A DNA stretch of 64,000 nt, taken from NCBI RefSeq assembly GCF_029887935.1, contig NZ_JARXRO010000015.1, positions 124,001 through 188,000 on the forward strand, read 5' to 3'. This DNA comes from Luteimonas kalidii (GTDB lineage Bacteria; Pseudomonadota; Gammaproteobacteria; Xanthomonadales; Xanthomonadaceae). The translations under genes and the position numbers were made by a program. The notes beneath the pieces were generated by a model. It was not told where the DNA came from and ran no database searches. It saw only the letters and a list, made by a program, of their open reading frames with translations. Of this stretch, positions 57,767 through 64,000 are shown piece by piece. Every line of letters begins with the position of its first letter. Positions within the stretch are counted from its first letter, which is position 1.

Positions 57767-58696
57767 CTACAGCGGATGCGGGTAGGGCAGCAGCGGCCCG
57801 CGCACCAGCGCTGCTTCCCAGGCGTCCAGCCGGGCACGGATCCGTTCGCCCACGTTGATTTGCGGAAACGACGCCTCGTGTCCTTCCATTACCTCGCGCC
57901 GGGCCACCTGGCGTCGGGCGTAGCCGAAGGCGTCGACCAGGCCGCCATCGCGGTTGAGGCCCTCCACCAGCAGCGCGCGGCCGAAGTACGTCGCACTGGC
58001 GGTGTCGCCGCAGCCGAACGAGGGGCGGTCGTGGCGCGCGGCAGTGATGATCAGCGTGTCGGGCGCGGCCAGTTCCGGGATGAAGCCGCCGGAGAAGCAC
58101 GCCGAGACGATCAGCAGGCGGTGGCGGATGCCGGCGGCGTCGAGCGCGTCGCGCAGCTGCACCGGCGAGAGCGTGGTATCGAAACGGTCGGGCTGGCTCA
58201 CGGTCAGCGCGTGGTCGCGCCCGCCATGGCTGGTGAGGAACAGCAGCAGCAGGTCCTCGTCCGGATCCATGCGCGCGGCGATGCCGTCGAGCGCATGCTG
58301 CAGATTGCCGAGGGTGGCCAGCGGACGCGGCGTGCGATCCAGGCTGTCGGGATGGTTGACCAGCGCCAGCGTGCGCCCGGCGGCGCCATAGCGCGCGGTG
58401 GCGAGCGTCTCGAAATAGGCGGCCTCGTTGCGGAACACGTCCTCGTGGCCGTCGCCCGCGAACGCGAGTGCGAACAGATCGAGCTGGCCCGGGCGCTGCG
58501 CAGGCATCCGTGCCAGGCGCGCGTCGATCAGGGCGCGGTCGCGCGCGGCATCGGCATGGTCCGGCGCGAGGTCGTCGGCGGATGCCGGCGACGTGCGCAG
58601 CAGGCACAGGACGGCCAGCAGCAGGACGGCGGCCACGCGCGCCGCGCCGCCGCACCGGGCGGCGGGACGGGACGCCGCGGCGGGCAGGGCACTCAC
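57767..58696 (-). CDS. Exported C13-type (legumain-like) cysteine peptidase
   Basis: A 309-aa protein with an N-terminal signal peptide ending in SPASA. The catalytic His is in [11 protein letters not shown] and the Cys in [14 protein letters not shown], the His-Gly and Ala-Cys spacers of clan CD. The sequence between has [18 protein letters not shown]. Substrate specificity cannot be read. The start is GTG 58696, whose last bases overlap the mtnC stop (GTGA), so it is coupled to the methionine salvage genes for no obvious reason. Confidence 0.88.
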   Translation of the reverse strand: MSALPAAASRPAARCGGAARVAAVLLLAVLCLLRTSPASADDLAPDHADAARDRALIDARLARMPAQRPGQLDLFALAFAGDGHEDVFRNEAAYFETLATARYGAAGRTLALVNHPDSLDRTPRPLATLGNLQHALDGIAARMDPDEDLLLLFLTSHGGRDHALTVSQPDRFDTTLSPVQLRDALDAAGIRHRLLIVSACFSGGFIPELAAPDTLIITAARHDRPSFGCGDTASATYFGRALLVEGLNRDGGLVDAFGYARRQVARREVMEGHEASFPQINVGERIRARLDAWEAALVRGPLLPYPHPL

Positions 58697-59394
58697 GCCG
58701 CCAGGGCGACGCCGTCGAAGCCGGTGGCGCGGGGATGCCCGCCGGCGGATGCGCCGGTGCGCGGCTGCGGATAATCCTCGGGCCGGTCGATCAGCGTGGT
58801 GCGCAGCCCGGCCTCGCGGGCGGCGTCGAGTTCGGCCACCACGTCCGAGAGGAACAGGATGTCGTGCGGGGGTGCGCCCAGCTCGCGCGCGATGGTCGTG
58901 TAGCTCGCGGCTTCGCGCTTGCCGCCGACGGCGGTGTCGAACCAGCCCGAAAACAGTCCGGTCAGGTCGCCGGCACCGGTGTGGGAGAACAGCAGCTTCT
59001 GCGCCGGCACCGAGCCGGACGAATAGACGGCGAGCACGTGGCCGTCGGCGTGCCAGCGCCGCAGGGCGGGTTCCACGTCCGGATACAGCGGCGCGGTGAA
59101 GTCGGCATTCGCGTAGCCGGCCGACCACACCATGCCCTGCAGCGCCTTGAGCGCGGTGTGCTTGCGGTCCTCGTCGATCCAGCCCTGCAGTGTTTCCACG
59201 ATCATCGGATCCTGGCACAGGCCGCCGCTCTCCAGCGCCACCTGGTCCAGCCACCGGCGCACGTCCGGCTCGTGGCCGTGTTCACGCACGAAGCGCGGCA
59301 GTTCGCGCCGGGCATACGGAAACAGCACGTCCTTGACGAAGGAGATGCTGCTGGTGGTGCCCTCGATGTCGGTGAGGATCAGCGGACTGGCCAT
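58693..59394 (-). CDS. mtnC: Enolase-phosphatase E1
   Basis: HAD-superfamily bifunctional enolase and phosphatase of methionine salvage, producing acireductone. 233 aa. Motif I is [22 protein letters not shown], then [22 protein letters not shown] and [13 protein letters not shown]. Follows mtnD by 40 bp. Confidence 0.95.
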   Translation of the reverse strand: MASPLILTDIEGTTSSISFVKDVLFPYARRELPRFVREHGHEPDVRRWLDQVALESGGLCQDPMIVETLQGWIDEDRKHTALKALQGMVWSAGYANADFTAPLYPDVEPALRRWHADGHVLAVYSSGSVPAQKLLFSHTGAGDLTGLFSGWFDTAVGGKREAASYTTIARELGAPPHDILFLSDVVAELDAAREAGLRTTLIDRPEDYPQPRTGASAGGHPRATGFDGVALAA

Positions 59395-59434
59395 CGGGAT
59401 GTGCGTGCCTGCTCGGGGACCGCGCTCGCCGCGC

Positions 59435-59992
59435 TCAGCGCCCGGAGGGCACGTCGTAGCGCGGGAACCGCTGCGCGATGTCGGTGCCGGTGAAGTGGCC
59501 GATCCAGCCGTCGGGCTGCTCGAAGAAGCGGATCGCCACGAAGCGAGGCTCCGGTCCCATGTCGAACCAGTGCGTGGTGCCGTCGGGCACCGCGATCAGG
59601 TCGTCCTTCACGCATTCGATCTCGTAGACCTTCCCGCCCACGTGCAGGGTGAACAGGCCCGAGCCGTCGACGAAGAACCGCACTTCGTCCTCGTTGTGGT
59701 AGTGCTCGTCGAGGAACTTCCCGCGCAGCTCGTCCTTCTTCGGGTTGTCGGGGGCGATGCTGATCACGTCGACGGTGGTGAACCCGCGCTCAGCCGAGAT
59801 CCGGTCGATGTCGGCCCGGTAGGCGGCCATGACCTGCTCGGGCGTGGCGCCCGCGGCCACCGGCTGGCTGGCCTGCCAGCGCTCGAAATGCACGCCGATC
59901 TTCGCCAGCTCGCGCGCGATCTCGTCGCCGTCGTGGCTGGTGAACTCGGGGGTGTCGGGGGCCTGGTCGGAGAAGATGCGCAGTCGGCTCAT
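59435..59992 (-). CDS. mtnD: Acireductone dioxygenase
   Basis: Converts acireductone to the methionine precursor ketoacid (Fe form) or to an off-pathway product (Ni form). 185 aa cupin. Metal ligands in [15 protein letters not shown] (H-x-H, Glu) and the His in TTHWFDMG. The metal present cannot be told from sequence. Confidence 0.95.
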   Translation of the reverse strand: MSRLRIFSDQAPDTPEFTSHDGDEIARELAKIGVHFERWQASQPVAAGATPEQVMAAYRADIDRISAERGFTTVDVISIAPDNPKKDELRGKFLDEHYHNEDEVRFFVDGSGLFTLHVGGKVYEIECVKDDLIAVPDGTTHWFDMGPEPRFVAIRFFEQPDGWIGHFTGTDIAQRFPRYDVPSGR

Positions 59993-60102
59993 GGCGGGCG
60001 GCTCAACAGGGCGTCGGGAGAGGAAAGAGGCTAACAGCTGGGCCGGGAACCGGGGGTGACGCGGCTGCAACGCGGGCGTTCCCCGGCTGCAACGCGACAC
60101 GA

Positions 60103-60741
60103 TCAGCGGGCGACCGCGAGCCGGCGGATCTCGAGCTCGCAGCCGAGCAGGAAATCGAACGCCTCCAGGTGCCGGCGCGCCTCGGCCATGTCGCGGCCCC
60201 AGGCGTACAGCCCGTGGCCGTCGATCAGGTAGCCCCACATCGGCCCGCGGTCGAGCAGGGCGTCGACCTGGGCGGCCAGGGTCGGCATGTGCTGGCTGTT
60301 GGGCAGCACCGGCACGTCGATGGCGGTCTCGTGGGTCTCGTTGCCGCGGAAGGCCTTGAGCAGCTCGTAGCCTTCCAGCCGCACGTGGCCGGCGCCGGCG
60401 AACAGGCGCGAGGCCACGGTCTGGTGCTGCGAATGGGTGTGCAGGATGCAGCCGACCTCGTCGAAGCGGCGGTACAGCTGGGTGTGGAGCAGGGTCTCGG
60501 CCGAGGGGCGGTGGTCACTGCCGACCGCATGGCCGTCGAAGTCGACCACCATGATGTCGTCCTCGACCAGCCGGCCCTTGTCGCGGCCCGAGACGGTGAT
60601 CGCGGCGTGGTCCGCATCGAGCCGGGCGGAAAAGTTGCTGCTGGTCGCGGGGGTCCAGCCGAGCTGCGACAGCTCGCGCACGTTGGCGATGAGTCCGGCG
60701 GCGCGCTCGCGCAGGCGGGCGGGGTCGTAGGGCAGGTCCAT
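60103..60741 (-). CDS. mtnB: Methylthioribulose-1-phosphate dehydratase
   Basis: Class II aldolase-fold dehydratase of methionine salvage. 212 aa. [20 protein letters not shown], zinc His pair in ILHTHSQH, and the later His in [12 protein letters not shown]. First mtn gene of the strand; mtnA and mtnK are not in the window. It begins 57 bp after the nhaC stop. Confidence 0.96.
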   Translation of the reverse strand: MDLPYDPARLRERAAGLIANVRELSQLGWTPATSSNFSARLDADHAAITVSGRDKGRLVEDDIMVVDFDGHAVGSDHRPSAETLLHTQLYRRFDEVGCILHTHSQHQTVASRLFAGAGHVRLEGYELLKAFRGNETHETAIDVPVLPNSQHMPTLAAQVDALLDRGPMWGYLIDGHGLYAWGRDMAEARRHLEAFDFLLGCELEIRRLAVAR

Positions 60742-60798
60742 GGGCCCGATTCTAGTCCAGCGCTCGCCCGCGGTCGCCCCAGGACACGGTGAACTGCG

Positions 60799-62334
60799 TC
60801 AGCGTGCGGAGCGGCCGGCGCCGTCGCCCGCATCCGCCGGGGCGATCTCCGGCTGCGGCTGCGCATCTGCCGGCGCCGGCGCCGCGCCGGTCTCGAGCGG
60901 CAGCACCCGCACCCCCAGCCAGGCCAGCACGAAGGCCAGGCCGAAGTTCACCAGGTTGAAGAAGGCGTACGGCAGGTAATCCAGCGTCGCCACGCCCAGG
61001 GTCGCGGCCATGAACGCGGCGCAGGTGTTCCACGGCACCAGCGGCGAGGTGATGGTGCCGCCATCCTCCAAGGCACGCGACAGGTTCAGCGGAGACAGGC
61101 CCCGGCGCGCGTACTCGGTCTGGTACAGCTTGCCGGGCAGGACCAGCGACATGTACTGGTCGGCGGTGATCACGTTGGTGCCGAATGCGGTCACCAGGGT
61201 CGAGACGATTAGCGCACGCGCCGAATGCGCCATCGCCAGCACGCTGCGGATCATCCGCTCCAGCAGCCCGGTGCGCTCCATGACCGCACCGAAGCACATC
61301 GCGCAGATCACCAGCCAGACCGTGTTGAGCATGTTCGACATGCCGCCGCCGCCCAGCAGCTCGTCGACCACCGCGTTGCCGGTCTCGATCGAGTAGCCGT
61401 TGAACAGCGCGGTCCAGGCACCCGCGAGCAGCGCCATCGGCCGGCTGAGTTCGGCGTTGCCCGCCAGTGCCACCACCGCATCGGGCTGGAACACCACCGC
61501 GAACACCACGCCCACCAGGGCTCCGATCAGGATCGTCGGGTAGGCCGGGAACCTGGCGAAGGCCAGCCCGAACACCAGCAGCATCGGCAGCAGCAGGTAC
61601 CAGCCCAGGTCGAAGCGCGCGGCCAGGATCGCCGGCAGGTCCACTTTCGTGGCCAGTTCGCCGTCCGCCGCGCCGGACACGAACCCGAGCACCGTGAACA
61701 TCGCCAGCGCGATCGCCAGCGACGGTATCGTGGTCCAGAGCAGGTTGCGGATGTGGCTGAACAGCTCGGCCCCGCTCACGGCCGGCGCGAGGTTGGTGGT
61801 GTCCGACAGCGGCGAGAGCTTGTCGCCGAAGTAGGCGCCCGAGACCACCGCGCCTGCGGTGGCGGCCACCGACATGTCCATGCCCTGGGCGATGCCGATC
61901 AGGGCCACGCCGACCGTGCCCGCGGTGGTCCAGGAACTGCCGATCGCCAGCGAGGTGATCGCGCAGATCACGCACACCGCCGGGTAGAAGTAGCTGGGGT
62001 TCAGCAGTTCCAGGCCGTAGACGATCAGCGTCGGCACCGTGCCGCTCAGCAGCCAGCTGCCGATCAGTGCGCCGACCGCGAGCAGGATCAGGATCGCGCC
62101 CACCGACACCGACACCCCGTGCGCCATCGCCTCCTGGATGTCCGCCCAGCTCAGCCCGTTGCGGATGCCGATGATCGCCGCCACGCCCGCGGCGAGCAGC
62201 AGTGCGATCTGGCTGGCGCCGTACACCGCGTCATCGGCGAACAGGGCGATGCCGAGCACCAGCAGCGCGATCAGCAGCAGCAGCGGGATCAGGGCCTGCA
62301 GCAGGCTCGGCTCTCGCGGGACGGATGGGCGCAT
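60799..62334 (-). CDS. nhaC: Na+/H+ antiporter of the NhaC family
   Basis: A 511-aa membrane protein with about 12 hydrophobic segments. GSSWTTAGTVGVALIGIAQGM and GAYFGDKLSPLSDTTNLA are NhaC signatures, with likely transport Asp residues in the latter. The same family includes malate/lactate exchangers, so the exact substrate is not certain. A hydrophilic Pro/Ala tail ends the protein. Confidence 0.88.
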   Translation of the reverse strand: MRPSVPREPSLLQALIPLLLLIALLVLGIALFADDAVYGASQIALLLAAGVAAIIGIRNGLSWADIQEAMAHGVSVSVGAILILLAVGALIGSWLLSGTVPTLIVYGLELLNPSYFYPAVCVICAITSLAIGSSWTTAGTVGVALIGIAQGMDMSVAATAGAVVSGAYFGDKLSPLSDTTNLAPAVSGAELFSHIRNLLWTTIPSLAIALAMFTVLGFVSGAADGELATKVDLPAILAARFDLGWYLLLPMLLVFGLAFARFPAYPTILIGALVGVVFAVVFQPDAVVALAGNAELSRPMALLAGAWTALFNGYSIETGNAVVDELLGGGGMSNMLNTVWLVICAMCFGAVMERTGLLERMIRSVLAMAHSARALIVSTLVTAFGTNVITADQYMSLVLPGKLYQTEYARRGLSPLNLSRALEDGGTITSPLVPWNTCAAFMAATLGVATLDYLPYAFFNLVNFGLAFVLAWLGVRVLPLETGAAPAPADAQPQPEIAPADAGDGAGRSAR

Positions 62335-62395
62335 CGTTCGCTCGGCGGGAAGGCGGGGCGGGGACGGCGGGCCCGCTCGACGCGGGCCCCCGGGG

Positions 62396-63901
62396 TCAGG
62401 CTGCCGGCGAGGCCGGAGTCCGGTTGAGCTTGCTGTTGCGGTAGCCGTAGGCGAAGTAGATCACCTGGCCGACCAGGGTCCACAGCACGAAGATCAGCCA
62501 GTGCTCCCGGAACGACTGCAGGAACAGGAACAGGCACGACAGCACGCCCAGCGGGCACACCAGCCAGAACAGCGGCACCCGGAACGGGCGCTGCAGGTCG
62601 GGCCGCGTGTAGCGCAGCACCAGCACGCCGAGGCACACGGTCGCGAACGCGATCAGGGTGCCCATCGACACCAGCTCGCCCAGCACGCTGAGCGGCATGA
62701 AACCCGCCAGCAGGCAGGCGGCGACGCCGACCACGATGGTGCCGACGTACGGGGTATGGAACTTCCTGTGCACGCGGCCGAACATCGCCGGCAGCAGGCC
62801 GTCGCGCGACATCGAGTAGAAGATGCGCGGCTGCGCCATCAGCATCACCAGGATCACCGACGACAGGCCCGCGATCGCACCGATCTCGACCGCGGTCTTG
62901 AGCCAGCCCAGGTTGGCGGTCGGATCGGCGCGCATCGCCAGTTCCAGCGCGGTGGCGACCGGCTTGGCGGTGTCCAGTTCGCGGAACGGGGCCATGCCCA
63001 CCAGCACCGCGCACACCGCGATGTAGATCAGGGTGCACACGACCAGCGAGCCGAGGATGCCGATCGGCATGTCGCGCTGCGGATTCTTGGCCTCGCCGGC
63101 GGCGGTGGAGACCGCGTCGAAGCCGATGTAGGCGAAGAACACGATGGTGGCGGCGCGGAACACGCCTTCCATCCCGAACTGCCCGGGCCCCTCGTTGGCG
63201 GGGATGAACGGCGTCCAGTTGGCCGGATCGACGTACATCACGCCGAAGCCGAGGAAGGCCGCGATCACCGCGACCTTGATCGCCACCACGATCGCATTGA
63301 CGAACGCGGACTGGGTGATGCCGACGTAGCACAGGCCGCTGACCGCCGCCACGATCAGCACCGCGGGCAGGTTGATCACGCCGGCGGTGCGCACGAATTC
63401 GCCATCGGTCCAGGTGATCGGCGCGGTCGCAAGCTGGGCCGGGAAGGGAATCCCGACCGTGCCGGTGAGGAAACTGACGAGATAGCCCGACCAGCCGACC
63501 GCCACGGTCGAGGATGCGAACAGGTATTCGAGCACCAGGCACCAGCCGATGAACCAGGCGGTGAATTCGCCGAGCGTCGCGTAGGAATACGAGTAGGCGC
63601 TGCCGGAGACCGGCATCATCGCCGAGAACTCGGCGTAGCACAGGCCGGCGAACGCACACGCCAGTCCGGCGAGCACGAAGCTGAGCATGATCGCCGGGCC
63701 GGCGTGGTTGGCCGCGGCCTGGCCGGTGAGCACGAAGATGCCGGCGCCGATCACCGCGCCGATGCCGAGCAGGATCAGGTGGCGCGCGGTGAGGGTGCGC
63801 TTGAGTGTCGCCTCGCCCTCCAGGGAGCCTTCGACCGGTTCGCCCGCATCCACGTGCGGTGCCGGCTCGACCGGCTTGACCCTGAACAGACTCTTCGACA
63901 T
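62396..63901 (-). CDS. APC-family amino-acid permease (cationic amino-acid transporter type)
   Basis: A 501-aa permease with about 12 membrane segments. The first segment reads LILLGIGAVIGAGIFVLTGQAAA, the APC hallmark, and AYSYSYATLGEFTAWFIGWCL and FFAYIGFDAVSTAAGEAKNPQRDMPIGI are typical of the CAT/YhdG subgroup. The start at 63901 has GGGGAG upstream. Substrate unknown, cationic amino acids likely. Confidence 0.88.
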   Translation of the reverse strand: MSKSLFRVKPVEPAPHVDAGEPVEGSLEGEATLKRTLTARHLILLGIGAVIGAGIFVLTGQAAANHAGPAIMLSFVLAGLACAFAGLCYAEFSAMMPVSGSAYSYSYATLGEFTAWFIGWCLVLEYLFASSTVAVGWSGYLVSFLTGTVGIPFPAQLATAPITWTDGEFVRTAGVINLPAVLIVAAVSGLCYVGITQSAFVNAIVVAIKVAVIAAFLGFGVMYVDPANWTPFIPANEGPGQFGMEGVFRAATIVFFAYIGFDAVSTAAGEAKNPQRDMPIGILGSLVVCTLIYIAVCAVLVGMAPFRELDTAKPVATALELAMRADPTANLGWLKTAVEIGAIAGLSSVILVMLMAQPRIFYSMSRDGLLPAMFGRVHRKFHTPYVGTIVVGVAACLLAGFMPLSVLGELVSMGTLIAFATVCLGVLVLRYTRPDLQRPFRVPLFWLVCPLGVLSCLFLFLQSFREHWLIFVLWTLVGQVIYFAYGYRNSKLNRTPASPAA

Positions 63902-64000
63902 CGATGCTCCCCTGGAAAGTGGACGACAGCCGCGCGGGCGACGGCGAAGGTTACCGTTGCTACCTTGCCAAACGGTGATGCACTGCACAACCCGTGGCCG

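Overview
The window is a dense, very GC-rich stretch of bacterial chromosome. Gene content points to the Xanthomonadaceae (Lysobacteraceae), close to Luteimonas, Lysobacter or Xanthomonas. The evidence is the acetylated arginine route (acetylornithine carbamoyltransferase, acetylcitrulline deacetylase, fused N-acetylglutamate synthase-kinase), a TrpR-like HisR gene heading the his operon, a FimX-type degenerate GGDEF/EAL protein, and GTAG-headed REP-like repeats. No plasmid, prophage, transposase, rRNA or CRISPR array is visible. This is core-genome sequence.

Layout. 1-2.05 kb: end of a patatin-like lipoprotein gene, tRNA-Ala(CGC) and RNase D, all on the minus strand. 2.15-5 kb: an FGE-fold lipoprotein followed by an M48 protease. 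5-7.3 kb: a polyhydroxybutyrate block (reductase, PhaR, reductase). 7.3-13.2 kb: gluQ, htpX, fimX, epmB and efp. 13.4-20.8 kb: mtaD-ubiG-phosphatase, a squalene/phytoene synthase-like protein, folE2, a diguanylate cyclase and a YiiX-like peptidase. 20.9-21.1 kb: two tandem REP-like doublets. 21.1-28 kb: a coupled yidD-pyrC-M23 unit, an unusual DksA, and cysS-sufE-MFS. 28.2-39.5 kb: a secreted protein, then a candidate arginine leader/attenuator and the run argF', argG, argE', argAB, GNAT, argC, argH, yciI-like, proB, proA. 39.6-45.3 kb: two small proteins, tRNA-Pro(CGG), an FNR-like regulator, hisS, a histidine ammonia-lyase-like gene and a small membrane protein. 45.6-53.1 kb: hisR-hisGDCBHAFI. 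53.2-57.7 kb: a second membrane diguanylate cyclase, a phosphoesterase and a cupin-like protein. 57.8-63.9 kb: a C13-type peptidase, mtnC-mtnD-mtnB, nhaC and an amino-acid permease.

How the parts work together. The arg genes make arginine entirely through acetylated intermediates: acetylglutamate, acetylornithine, acetylcitrulline, citrulline, argininosuccinate, arginine. proBA, just downstream, draws on the same glutamate pool. The his genes overlap by 1 to 8 bp almost throughout, and the HisR gene has a long palindrome between its -35 and -10 elements. mtnBDC cover part of methionine salvage, and MtaD in the 13 kb cluster acts on methylthioadenosine or S-adenosylhomocysteine.

The most interesting observation is upstream of argF'. 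A 31-codon reading frame with a good ribosome binding site ends in arginine-rich codons. It is followed by a strong intrinsic terminator whose 5' arm can pair with sequence immediately after the short frame's stop codon, which is the layout of a translational attenuator. Other points are apparent leaderless transcription of several genes, a DksA with one of the four zinc cysteines and a 165-residue Lys/Ala/Pro tail, and a GNAT acyltransferase locked inside the arg operon by start/stop overlaps on both sides.
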